A stretch of DNA of 64,000 nucleotides from Goleter apudmare HA4340-LM2 (GTDB lineage Bacteria; Cyanobacteriota; Cyanobacteriia; Cyanobacteriales; Nostocaceae). The notes under the pieces were generated by a model. It was given only the letters and a program-made list of their open reading frames with translations. It did not search any database and was not told where the DNA came from. The stretch spans positions 62,001 to 126,000 of the forward strand of contig JAHHHF010000070.1 in NCBI GenBank assembly GCA_019359495.1. Reading direction: 5' to 3'. The translations under genes were made by a program, and so were the position numbers. This document shows, one piece after another, positions 44,677 through 54,167 of this stretch. Numbering within the stretch: position 1 is the stretch's first letter; every line of letters starts with the position of its first letter.

Positions 44677-45555
44677 ATGCAACAGCACACAATAGCCGAG
44701 GAAATTACCCAAACCGGAGTAGGACTGCATAGTGGTCTGCATACCCATGTGCGAATACTACCAGCAGAAGCGGGAACTGGTCGCTATTTTGTGCGGGTGG
44801 ATTTGCCGGATTTCCCAATCATTCCCGCCCAAGTTGCAGCAGTGAGTCAGACGGTTCTCTCAACTCAGTTGGGCAAAGATTTAGCCTGCGTTCGCACAGT
44901 AGAGCATCTATTGGCAGCTCTTGCAGGTATGGGAGTGGATAACGCCCGCATTGAAATTGATGGGCCAGAAGTGCCACTTTTGGATGGTTCCGCCAGAGTT
45001 TGGGTAGAAAGCATTGCCCAAGTTGGCTTAGTTTCACAAACACTAGCTGAAGATGCATTACCCATAGAAATCAAAGAACCAATTTGGGTTTATCAAGGTG
45101 ATGCTTTTGCCTGTGCCCTCCCATCACCAGAAACTCGTTTTAGCTATGGTATTGACTTCGATCTGCCTGCTATTGGTAATCAATGGCACAGTTGGTCTAT
45201 ATTAGACGATTTGCAAAACACCTCTGCCAGCTTTGCTACAGAAATTGCCCCTGCCCGTACCTTTGGTTTACTGCATCAAATTGAACATTTACAGAAATCC
45301 GGTTTAATCAAAGGTGGCAGCTTAGAGAATGCCCTCATTTGTGCCCCTGATGGTTGGATAAATCTACCATTGAGATTTGCAAATGAGCCAGTACGTCATA
45401 AAATCTTGGATTTAGTAGGAGATTTGAGTTTACTGGGAAATTTCCCCAGCGCCCATTTTTTGGCATACAAAGCCAGTCATAATTTACACATACAACTGGC
45501 CCAAAAAATTTTGGATTCTAGATTGAATCCAAAACACCCAATTCCACATCCCTAG
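44677..45555 (+). CDS. lpxC: UDP-3-O-acyl-N-acetylglucosamine deacetylase
   Basis: Zinc-dependent deacetylase, the committed step of lipid A synthesis. About 292 residues. ATG 44677 is chosen because [20 protein letters not shown] is the normal start; the frame from 44602 adds 25 residues of no known type. Zinc His are in [11 protein letters not shown] (H near residue 75) and in [12 protein letters not shown] with the Asp of the third ligand; GVGLHSG and LLDGSA belong to the substrate cleft. First gene of lpxC-fabZ-lpxA-lpxB. Confidence 0.96.
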   Translation: MQQHTIAEEITQTGVGLHSGLHTHVRILPAEAGTGRYFVRVDLPDFPIIPAQVAAVSQTVLSTQLGKDLACVRTVEHLLAALAGMGVDNARIEIDGPEVPLLDGSARVWVESIAQVGLVSQTLAEDALPIEIKEPIWVYQGDAFACALPSPETRFSYGIDFDLPAIGNQWHSWSILDDLQNTSASFATEIAPARTFGLLHQIEHLQKSGLIKGGSLENALICAPDGWINLPLRFANEPVRHKILDLVGDLSLLGNFPSAHFLAYKASHNLHIQLAQKILDSRLNPKHPIPHP

Positions 45556-45610
45556 ATTTTTGCAACGCCTACCTACTAAAGTCCAAGAATCCAACCCAAA
45601 TACACTGCCA

Positions 45611-46123
45611 ATGTCAATCCTCACTGAAACAAATAGCATCGATACAGAAAATCAGGATGCTCATGACACCACAATCACAGCAGAAGTGAAAACTACGTTC
45701 ACATCTGAAGAAATTCAGAAACTATTACCCCACCGCTACCCTTTTCTGCTCGTAGACAGGATTATCGACTATGTACCAGGAAAGAAAGCAATAGGCGTTA
45801 AAAACGTCACCGTTAATGAACCCCAGTTTCAAGGACACTTCCCAGAACGTCCACTGATGCCTGGTGTGCTCATTGTTGAAGCTATGGCACAGGTTGGTGG
45901 CATTGTTTTGACGCAATTACCAGAGATGGAAGGTGGACTGTTTGTGTTCGCTGGTATTGATAAAGTCCGCTTCCGTCGCCAGGTAGTACCAGGCGATCAG
46001 CTAATTATCTCCGTGGAACTGTTGTGGGTAAAACAGCGTCGTTTCGGTAAGATGCAAGCTAGTGCCAAAGTTGACGGTCAGGTAGCGACTGAAGGCGAAC
46101 TGATGTTTTCTTTAGTAAGTTAA
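45611..46123 (+). CDS. fabZ: 3-hydroxyacyl-ACP dehydratase
   Basis: Dehydrates 3-hydroxyacyl-ACP in fatty-acid elongation and so competes with lipid A synthesis for the same intermediate. About 170 residues from ATG 45611; the earlier TTG at 45560 is in frame but the N-terminal about 40 residues are already a non-conserved extension. Hot-dog fold motifs: [36 protein letters not shown], with the catalytic His in Q-G-H-F-P and Glu in V-E-A. It sits 55 bp after lpxC and is co-transcribed. Confidence 0.97.
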   Translation: MSILTETNSIDTENQDAHDTTITAEVKTTFTSEEIQKLLPHRYPFLLVDRIIDYVPGKKAIGVKNVTVNEPQFQGHFPERPLMPGVLIVEAMAQVGGIVLTQLPEMEGGLFVFAGIDKVRFRRQVVPGDQLIISVELLWVKQRRFGKMQASAKVDGQVATEGELMFSLVS

Positions 46124-46416
46124 AAATTCATTCTTGTGGTGCGGGCACAGCCGTGAAGTGCCCTTTACTTAATCCTGTGACAGGATAGCAGTAAAATAAA
46201 CAAGCCACAAGAAATTTTATATTATCTTTAAGTTTTGATGCCCTCTCCTGCGGAGACGCTAAAGCGTAGCTGGCTTCCCTGTCAGGACACACACTAAACT
46301 TGCTTTCCCTCACACTTTCGGTCACTGAACACTTAACACACAGCAAAGCCAGTTGCCTTAATGGGGTAAACCCCTCTACGGCACAGGTTTTTCAAGTCAG
46401 TTCTGGAGATTCACCC
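46124..46416. other. Leader of lpxA with a Nostoc-type repeat
   Basis: Contains CTCCTGCGGAGACGCTAAAG then CGTAGCTGGCTTCCC near 46245-46280, a form of a common Nostoc palindrome. The in-frame ATG at 46300 would give LpxA a 39-residue extension that is not homologous; see lpxA. Confidence 0.55.
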
Positions 46417-47235
46417 TTGAAGACGCTTATTCATCCAACTGCTGTAATCCATCCTAACTCGGAACTCCACCCTACGGTGCAAGTCGGTGCCTATGCTGTG
46501 ATTGGAGAGCATGTCAAAGTCGGCCCCGAAACAATCATTGGCGCCCATGTGGTGCTAGAAGGGCCGTGTGAGATTGGGGCGCGAAATCAGTTTTTTCCAG
46601 GTGCAGCCATCGGCATGGAACCCCAGGATCTCAAGTTTGTGGGAGAACCTACCTGGGTCAAAATTGGCGACAATAATTTGATTCGAGAGTACGTCACGAT
46701 TAACCGCGCCACTGGTGCAGGGGAAGCAACGGTAATTGGCAACGGCAACTTACTGATGGCTTACGTCCATGTGGCTCATAATTGCATAATTGAAGACCAT
46801 GTGATCATTCCTAACTCAGTGGCGCTGGCGGGCCATGTCCACATCGAATCACGTGCCAGGCTGGGTGGAGTTTTGGGAGTTCATCAATTTGTGCATATCG
46901 GTAGACATGCAATGGTAGGTGGGATGGCCCGCATTGACAGGGATGTACCGCCTTATATGCTGGTGGAAGGTAATCCGGCGCGGGTACGTACCCTCAACCT
47001 TGTAGGACTCAAACGTTCTGGTATGACCCCAGAAAACTTGCAAATCCTCAAAAAAGCTTTTCGGATTCTCTATCGCTCTAACTTGTCTTTTACCGACGCC
47101 TTAGAACAGCTAGAACTGCTAGGAGATACTGAAGAACTGCAAAACCTGCGTCGTTTCCTGTTACTTTCTAAGATGCCGGGTAGGCGTGGTTTAATTCCTG
47201 GCAAAAGTAAACCAGGCATCAGTGATGAGTCTTGA
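46417..47235 (+). CDS. lpxA: UDP-N-acetylglucosamine acyltransferase
   Basis: First acyl transfer of lipid A synthesis, cytoplasmic trimer. About 272 residues from the TTG at 46417: GGAG at 46405-46408 lies 8 bases upstream and MKTLIHPTAVIHPNSELH is the usual start. A longer frame from ATG 46300 has no family match. The left-handed beta-helix is shown by hexapeptide repeats such as I-H-P-T-A-V, V-G-A-Y-A-V and I-G-A-H-V-V; the catalytic His is in VAHNCIIEDH (H-x-A-H region), and GVHQFVHIGRHAMVGG follows. The C-terminus is the helical acyl-ACP clamp. lpxB is 118 bp downstream. Confidence 0.96.
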   Translation: MKTLIHPTAVIHPNSELHPTVQVGAYAVIGEHVKVGPETIIGAHVVLEGPCEIGARNQFFPGAAIGMEPQDLKFVGEPTWVKIGDNNLIREYVTINRATGAGEATVIGNGNLLMAYVHVAHNCIIEDHVIIPNSVALAGHVHIESRARLGGVLGVHQFVHIGRHAMVGGMARIDRDVPPYMLVEGNPARVRTLNLVGLKRSGMTPENLQILKKAFRILYRSNLSFTDALEQLELLGDTEELQNLRRFLLLSKMPGRRGLIPGKSKPGISDES

Positions 47236-47353
47236 TGAAAATAGGTGAGTACAAATAAAGTCCACTGGTAAGGGTCGTCATTTTTTATTTGTCATTTGTA
47301 ATACCCTTACTCCCTACTTCTTCTATTCCGCATTCCCTGTTACCCATTGTTAA

Positions 47354-48517
47354 ATGCAAATATTTATCAGCACTGGCGAAGTGTCTGGCGATTTACAAGG
47401 TTCGTTGCTAATGGCGGCGCTCAAGCGCCAAGCTGTTTTTGCTGGGTTGGAGTTAGAGTTTACAGCCCTGGGCGGCGAAAAAATGGCTGAGGCAGGGGCA
47501 ACTTTAGTGAGCAATACTACTGGTATTAGCTCAATGGGTCTTCTAGAATCCCTCCCCTATATTTTGCCTACAATTCAAGTGCAGCGCCAAGCGATCGCCC
47601 ACTTGCAGCAAAATCCACCGGATTTAGTGATTTTGATTGACTACATGGGGCCCAATCTTGGCATTGGCACTTACATGCAAGAGCATTTGCCACAAGTCCC
47701 TGTAGTGTATTACATTGCTCCCCAAGAGTGGGTGTGGTCGGTTAGTTTGCGTAACACTGACCGGATTGTAAAATTTACACATAAGCTGTTGGCGATCTTT
47801 CAAGAAGAAGCCCGTTATTATCGCCAGCAAGGTGCGGCAGTAAGCTGGGTGGGGCATCCACTCATTGATCGGATGCAGAGTGCCCCCAGTCGCCATATAG
47901 CCCGCGAACAATTGGATATTTCACCCGAACAGATAGCGATCGCACTTTTGCCTGCTTCTCGTCGTCAAGAATTAAAATATCTTTTACCAGTCATCTTTCA
48001 AGCTGCCCAAACCCTGCAACAGAAATTACCGGATATACATTTCTGGATTCCTCTGTCGAGGGAAGTATACAGGCAGCCCATTGAAGCGGCAATTAAGCGT
48101 TATGGTTTGCAGGCTACAGTCGTATCAGGTCAACAAAAAGAAATTTTTGCGGCGGCTGATTTCGCCATTACTAAATCTGGCACCGTCAACCTAGAACTGG
48201 CACTGTTAAATGTGCCGCAAGTGGTTGTTTATCGCCTCAATCCAATTACCGCTTGGATTGCCCGTAAAATTCTCAAAGGTTCCATACCCTTTGCATCGCC
48301 TACTAATTTGGTGGTGATGAAGCCGATTGTGCCAGAATTTTTACAAGAGCAAGCGACACCAGAAAATATCATCCAAGCAGCGATGGAATTGTTGCTCGAT
48401 CCTGAACGCAGACAACAAACCTTGGCAGATTATCAGGAAATGCGCCAGTGTTTGGGAGAATTAGGAGTATGCGATCGCGCTGCTCAAGAAATTTTGCAGA
48501 TGACACCATATAATTAG
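47354..48517 (+). CDS. lpxB: Lipid A disaccharide synthase
   Basis: Membrane-associated family 19 glycosyltransferase that joins UDP-diacylglucosamine and lipid X. 387 residues. Conserved blocks: STGEVSGDLQG at the N-terminus, LVILIDYMGPN, YYIAPQEWVW, LLPASRRQELKYLLP, and the donor region ITKSGTVNLELAL with VVVYRLNP. SPTNLV near the C-terminus is also typical. Last gene of the lpx group; a new gene on the same strand (methyltransferase) starts 120 bp later. Confidence 0.97.
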   Translation: MQIFISTGEVSGDLQGSLLMAALKRQAVFAGLELEFTALGGEKMAEAGATLVSNTTGISSMGLLESLPYILPTIQVQRQAIAHLQQNPPDLVILIDYMGPNLGIGTYMQEHLPQVPVVYYIAPQEWVWSVSLRNTDRIVKFTHKLLAIFQEEARYYRQQGAAVSWVGHPLIDRMQSAPSRHIAREQLDISPEQIAIALLPASRRQELKYLLPVIFQAAQTLQQKLPDIHFWIPLSREVYRQPIEAAIKRYGLQATVVSGQQKEIFAAADFAITKSGTVNLELALLNVPQVVVYRLNPITAWIARKILKGSIPFASPTNLVVMKPIVPEFLQEQATPENIIQAAMELLLDPERRQQTLADYQEMRQCLGELGVCDRAAQEILQMTPYN

Positions 48518-48550
48518 TAATTCAAAATAGATAATCAATCAATTCTGTTT

Positions 48551-48631
48551 ATGAATAAAAGTAATTACACACCACCTATTTTTAACGGAACCCGCATTAT
48601 TTATGGATGGGTTAATTACGAATTGTATTGA
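48551..48631 (+). other. 26-codon frame before the methyltransferase
   Basis: ATG 48551 to TGA 48629-48631 encodes MNKSNYTPPIFNGTRIIYGW then V-N-Y-E-L-Y. It ends 6 bp before the methyltransferase ATG, which would fit a leader peptide with translational coupling, but there is no clear ribosome site. Confidence 0.3.
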
Positions 48632-48637
48632 GATGTC

Positions 48638-49909
48638 ATGGCTCATGAAATGAGAAAACAACGGCCAATTGCAGTTGACTTATTCGCTGGTGCAGGAGGG
48701 CTAAGTTTAGGGTTTGAGCAAGCTGGATTTGATGTGAAAGCTGCTGTTGAAATCGATCCAGTTCATGCTGCTGTTCATAAGTTTAATTTTCCTTATTGTG
48801 TAGTATTACCTTGTTCGATAACTGAGTTAACTGGGCAAGAGATTCGAGAAAAAACTGGAATTGGCAACCAAAATATAGAAATTATAATCTCTGGTTCACC
48901 CTGTCAGGGTTACTCTTTTATGGGTCGCAGAGCATTAGACGACCCCAGAAATTTTTTAGTAAAAGATTTTGTAAGAATAGTTTTAGAGCTAAAGCCTTCC
49001 TATTTTGTTTTTGAGAACGTCAAAGGTTTGACAATCGGCAAACATAAAAGCTTTTTACATGAACTAATTGAGACTTTTAGTAATAATAATTATCAAATCC
49101 GTTTACCCTGGAAAGTCCTTAATGCTGCTTATTATGGAATACCACAAAAAAGAGAGAGACTATTTCTCATGGGCGCAAGGAAAGGTTTTGTCTTACCTGA
49201 GCATCCTGCTCAATTTAGCCAATTACTTTCTGCGACGTCAAGCACTCCTATCTTACCTCTTACTCCATCTTGTTGGGATGCCCTCAAAGATTTGCCGGAA
49301 GCAGAAGAATTTGAGGAATTATTATATAGTGATTGCGTAGAAACGGAAAAATGGAGCAATCCCAGTAATTACGGCAGAGAAATGAGATGTTTAAATGATC
49401 GAAGTTGGCATTTTGGCTATAGGAGAAATTGGAATCCCTTGCTTTTGACTTCCAGCATGAGAACGAATCATTCGCAAATGTCACGGGATAGATTTCATGC
49501 CACAGAACAAGGAAAGAAAGAACCTATTTCTCACTTTTTCAAATTGGCAGAAAATGGCATATCCCATACTTTAAGGGCAGGAACTGATGCTGCTCATGGC
49601 TCACATACATCTCCAAGACCTATTCATTACAGTAGCCCTCGCTGTATTACTGTACGAGAAATGGCGCGATTACATGGGTTTCCCGATTGGTTTCGTTTTC
49701 ATATCACAAAATGGCATGGTGCGAGACAGGTAGGAAATTCAGTTCCGCCACCATTGGCGAGAGTAATTGGTGCAGAAATTATGAAATGTTTGGGAGTTAA
49801 TCCAACTACTCCTGAAAATGTTTTGGATCTGGGGAACCCCAAACTTTTATCAATGAATATAAAACAAGCTACCAATTATTGGCAGCTTACTATACCGAAT
49901 AGCAATTAA
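48638..49909 (+). CDS. Solitary C5 cytosine-specific DNA methyltransferase
   Basis: Transfers methyl from SAM to cytosine C5. 423 residues. Motif I DLFAGAGGLSLGFEQAGF, motif IV GSPCQGYS with the catalytic Cys, motif VI FENVKG, motif VIII PQKRERLFLMG and motif X VGNSVPPPLARVIG in order, with the target-recognition domain between VIII and X. The N-terminus (RPIAVDLFAGAGGLSLGFEQ) is close to what I recall for Synechocystis M.Ssp6803I and Anabaena DmtC, which methylate the first C of CGATCG, the core of HIP1. Target assignment is an inference. No restriction gene is adjacent. ATG 48638 or 48650 could start it. It overlaps the convergent DUF2267 gene by 4 bp. Confidence 0.92.
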   Translation: MAHEMRKQRPIAVDLFAGAGGLSLGFEQAGFDVKAAVEIDPVHAAVHKFNFPYCVVLPCSITELTGQEIREKTGIGNQNIEIIISGSPCQGYSFMGRRALDDPRNFLVKDFVRIVLELKPSYFVFENVKGLTIGKHKSFLHELIETFSNNNYQIRLPWKVLNAAYYGIPQKRERLFLMGARKGFVLPEHPAQFSQLLSATSSTPILPLTPSCWDALKDLPEAEEFEELLYSDCVETEKWSNPSNYGREMRCLNDRSWHFGYRRNWNPLLLTSSMRTNHSQMSRDRFHATEQGKKEPISHFFKLAENGISHTLRAGTDAAHGSHTSPRPIHYSSPRCITVREMARLHGFPDWFRFHITKWHGARQVGNSVPPPLARVIGAEIMKCLGVNPTTPENVLDLGNPKLLSMNIKQATNYWQLTIPNSN

Positions 49910-50355
49910 GTACGCACTGCATCAGGCCAAAGTTCCCGTAATGCAGGCGGCATCATATTAATCACATCTGCAATCTCACCTCTCGAAACCCGTTGAGCAA
50001 GGATTTTAAACACAGCACGCACGAGTTCTTCAGCATCAACATCGGGGTTAATATTGCGGAAGTAATCACGAATGTGGCTTAAGAATGCTTCCTGAGTCCG
50101 ATCCTTGGTAGGAGTTGCGCCTGGTCTCCAGTTCTCGTAGTAGAATCCCCCTAGGAGTATAGGCAATTGTGCGCCTAAATGAGCAGCTTCTTCCACAGTT
50201 AAGCGATCGCGTAATGCGTGCAATGTCCCACGCAAACCTTGGAAAACTTGATGCTTATTCTCCCAGCCGAGTTCCTGCGCTAAATCATTTACCCAAGGGA
50301 TAGTTTTCTGAACAGTGGCATCAAAGATATCTAGTCCCGTCATTGTCATAGTCAT
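49906..50355 (-). CDS. DUF2267 family protein
   Basis: 149 residues, all-helical. The family pattern is clear: GWENKHQVFQGLRGTLHALRDRLTVEEAAHLGAQLPILLGGFYYENW followed by TQEAFLSHI and DAEELVRAVFKILAQRVSRGEIADVINMMP, ending LRELWP. DUF2267 proteins are small soluble proteins of unknown function, often stress-linked in bacteria. Three in-frame ATGs (MTMTMTGLD) make the exact start uncertain. It converges with the methyltransferase gene with a 4-bp overlap. Confidence 0.88.
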   Translation of the reverse strand: MTMTMTGLDIFDATVQKTIPWVNDLAQELGWENKHQVFQGLRGTLHALRDRLTVEEAAHLGAQLPILLGGFYYENWRPGATPTKDRTQEAFLSHIRDYFRNINPDVDAEELVRAVFKILAQRVSRGEIADVINMMPPALRELWPDAVRT

Positions 50356-50648
50356 ACCTCAGAATAGGGGATAGGGCATGGGGCACTTGTACTGAGCGTA
50401 GTCGAAGTATTGGGCATTGTTGTGGGGATAATTTTTCCCTCATCCATAGTCCTTAACTTCCCATCCTAGAAAGCTAAAAATTTCTCTTCTTCTAGCCAAT
50501 GAGGTATACTGCTGTATCTGCGACTCTGTCTAATAGATGAGTCCTGTTAATAGTGTTTTTCCCTATATTCGGTACTTGACGGCAACCTCTAAACCAAGCC
50601 AAACTGAGTGCTAAAGTTCCGGTGTATCATCAGCCGGAGGTCTTGAAA
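50356..50648. other. Divergent gap with Nostoc-type repeat
   Basis: Near 50387-50410, CTTGTACTGAGCGTAGTCG then AAGTA is a repeat-like text common in Nostoc. Nothing else seen; promoters of the DUF2267 and aldehyde dehydrogenase genes lie here. Confidence 0.45.
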
Positions 50649-52145
50649 ATGACAACTGTGCTCACCTGTCTTAATTACATTGATGGTCGATGGCTAAGTG
50701 CTACTGAGGGAAGCACCCTGGAAAGCCGCAATCCTGCTTTAGTCACTGAAGTCGTTGCCACTTTCCCCCGTTCTTCAGTTCATGATGTAGATTTAGCAGT
50801 AGCAACTGCTCGCCAAGCCTACCACAGTTGGCGCAAAGTCCCCGCCCCAACCAGAGCCGAATATATCTTTCGCGTTGGAGAACTGTTACTGCAACACAAA
50901 GAAGAACTAGCCCAGTTAATGAGTCGGGAAATGGGTAAACCCCTGACAGAGGCTAGGGGAGATGTGCAAGAAGGTATTGACTGCGCCTTTTATAGTGCTG
51001 GTGAAGGACGGCGATTATTTGGGCAAACTACACCGTCGGAAATGCCGAACAAATTTGCCATGACGGTGCGGACACCTGTAGGGGTTTGTGCTTTAATTAC
51101 ACCTTGGAATTTCCCGGTGGCAATTCCTTGCTGGAAAGCAATGCCAGCTTTGGTGTGTGGCAATACTGTTATTCTCAAACCTGCTGAAGATACCCCCGCC
51201 TGTGCAACTAAATTAATAGAAATTTTCGCCGCCGCAGGTTTACCGCCGGGAGTGATTAACTTGGTGCATGGTGTGGGTGAAGAGGTGGGAAAAGCTTTAG
51301 TTGAACATCCAGACGTTGATTTAGTATCTTTTACTGGTTCTTCAGAAACGGGTGCGTTTGTTGGTGCTACTTGCGGACGCACTCATAAACGTGTCTGTCT
51401 AGAAATGGGCGGTAAAAATGCCCAAGTGGTGATGGAAGATGCTGACTTGGAACTGGCATTAGATGGGGCAGTTTGGGGAGCCTTTGGCACAACTGGTCAA
51501 CGGTGTACAGCTACCAGTCGTCTGATTTTACACCGCGACATTAAAGAGAAATTTACTGCCATGCTCTATAAGCGTACCAGTAAATTACGCTTGGGTGCTG
51601 GCATCGAAGCTGATACAGATATTGGGCCATTAATCAATGAAGCACAACTGCAACGGGTGAGCAGTTATTTGGATATTGCCCGTGCAGAAGGTGCCAAGGT
51701 CTTAATTGGTGGCAAGATTGCCAGCGAGGGTTCATTAAAGAATGGTTACTTTTTTCAACCAACAATTTTAGATGGTGTAACTCCCCAGATGCGTGTCGCC
51801 CGTGAAGAAATATTTGGGCCTGTAGTGGCATTAATTGAGGTTAGCTCTTTTGCAGAAGCGATCGCTATCCTTAACAACACAAATTACGGTCTTTCTTCTT
51901 CAGTTTACACCCGTGATATCAACCGCGCCTTTACTGCCATGCGCGACATCGAAGCAGGTATCACCTACATTAATGGCCCTACTATCGGTGCTGAGGTACA
52001 CTTGCCCTTCGGTGGTGTCAAAAACACTGGTAACGGACACCGGGAAGCCGGCACTACTGCCTTAGATGTATTTACTGAGTGGAAGAGTGTTTATGTGGAC
52101 TTTTCCGGCAGTTTGCAACGCGCCCAGATAGATAACCGTAGTTAA
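50649..52145 (+). CDS. Aldehyde dehydrogenase (NAD(P)-dependent)
   Basis: Oxidises an aldehyde to a carboxylic acid, cytoplasmic. 498 residues from ATG 50649; the frame from 50622 adds nine residues. Cofactor region [19 protein letters not shown] and [22 protein letters not shown], the general base Glu in [11 protein letters not shown], and the nucleophile Cys in [20 protein letters not shown] and the closing [17 protein letters not shown] are standard. The [10 protein letters not shown] form is seen in semialdehyde-type enzymes (for example alpha-ketoglutaric semialdehyde or aminoadipate semialdehyde dehydrogenases), but the substrate is not certain. Single gene. Confidence 0.93.
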   Translation: MTTVLTCLNYIDGRWLSATEGSTLESRNPALVTEVVATFPRSSVHDVDLAVATARQAYHSWRKVPAPTRAEYIFRVGELLLQHKEELAQLMSREMGKPLTEARGDVQEGIDCAFYSAGEGRRLFGQTTPSEMPNKFAMTVRTPVGVCALITPWNFPVAIPCWKAMPALVCGNTVILKPAEDTPACATKLIEIFAAAGLPPGVINLVHGVGEEVGKALVEHPDVDLVSFTGSSETGAFVGATCGRTHKRVCLEMGGKNAQVVMEDADLELALDGAVWGAFGTTGQRCTATSRLILHRDIKEKFTAMLYKRTSKLRLGAGIEADTDIGPLINEAQLQRVSSYLDIARAEGAKVLIGGKIASEGSLKNGYFFQPTILDGVTPQMRVAREEIFGPVVALIEVSSFAEAIAILNNTNYGLSSSVYTRDINRAFTAMRDIEAGITYINGPTIGAEVHLPFGGVKNTGNGHREAGTTALDVFTEWKSVYVDFSGSLQRAQIDNRS

Positions 52146-52569
52146 TTATGATTCAAGCTAGTGTTTGAATAGTGATTGTAACTATTTCTTACTCACTAGC
52201 TTTCTTAGTATCTATTTTCTTTACTGATTTTCCACTATTTAACCTGAGTTCGGGATAAGCTCAAACCCTAATTACACTGTCGCATTCTTTTTGTAACTTG
52301 GTATAAGTTGAATTTTAAAGTTATAACAATTAGAAAAAAGTATGACCTATCTTGTTTTACCCTACAACGGTCACACTATTCTATTTCCTCTGCTCTGCTT
52401 CAGCCTCTTTGTCAACCCTTCAGCAGTAACTCTTGCAAGCAAAAGACAGTAAAGATGTAGAAGAAAGATATTACCAAGTTATTAAAAATTTAGATAATCA
52501 CAACCATATCAAGGATTGGAAATGACCATAGAAACCGCATTATAAATTAATATGTTTAGGGAAATAAGT
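52146..52569. other. Gap without a supported gene
   Basis: About 420 bp, AT-rich. A 30-codon frame at 52430-52524 (LLQAKDSKDVEERYYQVIKN, then LDNHNHIKDWK) looks mildly protein-like but has no start and follows a stop; it could be a gene tail left by deletion. Confidence 0.4.
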
Positions 52570-53151
52570 ATGCAAAGTCTCAATTGGAAAGGTTATCGAG
52601 TTATTGCTTGGATAGGGCAAGCTCTACTAGTAATTTTTGTTATAGCCGCAGCAGTTCAAGGTAATTGGTTAAATGCTTTGGGCCTAGCATTTTTTCTTGT
52701 AGCATCTTTTGTGTTTGTTGTTCGAGATGATAAGTTACCTACCTTGTTTGATTTTCTATTTGTCTTAGCTGCATTACTTAATGCTACTGGCTGGGTATGG
52801 GGTTTATTTGGTATGCCAGGCCCTTATGATGAGATTGTCCATGCTTATACGACTTTCGCAATTACCCTGGCACTGAGTTTTTTAGTCTATAGTTCAATGT
52901 TGCATATATTTCGGCATCATACACTCTTGTATCTGGTGACAATTACCAGTTTTGGCATTGCTATTGGTTCTGTATGGGAAGTTGCAGAATGGTCTGCGGG
53001 GAAAATTATTAAAACTGAAGTAATTGAAAGTTTGGATGACACGATTATTGATTTACTTATGGATTCTCTAGGGGCTGGATTAGCAGCTTTAATTAGCCTT
53101 TGGGCATTACGAAAGTGGACAAACAATAATACAGAGGCAAATGATTTATAA
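52570..53151 (+). CDS. Small multi-spanning membrane protein (DUF2238-like)
   Basis: About 193 residues from ATG 52570; the ATG at 52552 in frame would add six residues. Five to six transmembrane helices, with GMPGPYDEIVHAYTTFAITL in the middle, where Asp, Glu and His lie at the membrane edge, and GSVWEVAEWSAG and DTIIDLLMDSLGAGLAALI near the end. This D-E-x-x-H, W-E-x-x-E-W and D-T-x-x-D-x-x-x-D-x-x-G pattern is typical of the DUF2238/YjdF-like family. Function unknown; the acidic and His residues could bind metal. Single gene. Confidence 0.78.
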   Translation: MQSLNWKGYRVIAWIGQALLVIFVIAAAVQGNWLNALGLAFFLVASFVFVVRDDKLPTLFDFLFVLAALLNATGWVWGLFGMPGPYDEIVHAYTTFAITLALSFLVYSSMLHIFRHHTLLYLVTITSFGIAIGSVWEVAEWSAGKIIKTEVIESLDDTIIDLLMDSLGAGLAALISLWALRKWTNNNTEANDL

Positions 53152-53236
53152 AATGAGATATGAGTTTGAGCGACCTAGTCATCTGTACTTGAAGGAAGAA
53201 TATGAAATTTGAATTTTGCAATTCAGAAAATAATTT

Positions 53237-53452
53237 TTAACTATCATTTTCTTGCCAATTATTGAGTATATCCTTAACTAACAGTTCTTGTATCCAAATT
53301 TGGAACACAATTACTAATGGAACAGCGAGAAATACACCTAAAAAACCGAAGAAGCTGCCGAACAAGACTACTGCGATTAAAGTAACTGCTGGCAGTAAAG
53401 AGGCTTGGCTTTTCATTACTAAAGGCACTATAACTAAACTTTCAACTTGCTG
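53237..53452 (-). pseudogene. AI-2E family transporter, C-terminal fragment
   Basis: A frame of about 71 codons reads QQVESLVIVPLVMKSQASLL, then PAVTLIAVVLFGSFFGFLGV and FLAVPLVIVFQIW. This is the last helices of an AI-2E/PerM-type exporter. No start codon or earlier part is present. It is joined directly to the antiporter fragment upstream, in another frame, so a deletion has fused two genes. Confidence 0.75.
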
Positions 53453-53879
53453 AATTGGTTAATAGCAGAATTGGTAGAAGAACAAACGGATAAGCCAGTC
53501 CATCATTTGCGCCAGACTCAGCAGAGATGCTATGGCGGATACGTTCAGGAAGGTTCTGCTCGGCAACTTTCCCTGTCACAACGGAAGTAGAAACGACCTG
53601 ATCAGTAGGAGTAATTACAGATCCAACCAACATAGCTACCCAAAAAGGTAGGCCTAAAAGCAGATATACAAGCAATCCACTAATCAACCACATTAAGGGC
53701 ATCAACAGTCCTAACAGCACAGCTAGGATGTGCCAATGTGTGAAAGGGTAAGCCCTTGGTAGCCGCAACGCCACTCCCATCACTTGAATAGCGATCGCTA
53801 TTCTTGCTCCCTGTTCTAAAATCACCTTTGGATTACCCCAGTGCACGAGATCAATTAAGCCAAACACAGATGGGAGCAT
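53442..53879 (-). pseudogene. Cation:proton antiporter fragment
   Basis: 145 codons encode helices of a CPA-type Na+/H+ antiporter: ARIAIAIQVMGVALRLP, VGSVITPTDQVV (with the T-P-T-D motif), and ISAESGANDGLAYPFVLLPI (with N-D). Family members have about 400-500 residues, so the N-terminal helices and the whole C-terminal half are missing. The left end runs into an AI-2E fragment and the right end meets a transposase remnant. Non-functional. Confidence 0.78.
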
Positions 53880-53897
53880 CTCACTTTTTAAAGTGGC

Positions 53898-54167
53898 TCA
53901 AACAAACAATAATCCATTGAGGTAAGCACAGCGATGAGCCAGAACTTGAGGCACATTTTCTCGTTTCCATTGCGCCCCAGAAATCTTTGTTCGACGGTCA
54001 ATCTGTTTAACGGCAGATTCAACAGACCCAGAACCAATAGAACAAATTTCTTCAGCTTGATGATATTCGTAGTTGATGATGCGATGACGATGCTTATCGA
54101 GATAACGACAAAAGTTTTGCGATCGCTTTTTACTTTTGACTGGAGGGCTAACTTGAGTCGCTGTTAA
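53898..54167 (-). pseudogene. ISKra4-like transposase C-terminal remnant
   Basis: One minus-strand frame of about 90 codons ends in TGA at 53898-53900. It includes KHRHRIINYEYHQAEEICSI, GSGSVESAVKQIDRRTKISG, AQWKRENVPQVLAHRCAYLN, which matches the C-terminus of ISKra4-type transposases as I recall them. No start or N-terminal part. Its right end overlaps the last codon and stop of nrtD, so the element fragment abuts that gene. Confidence 0.72.
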
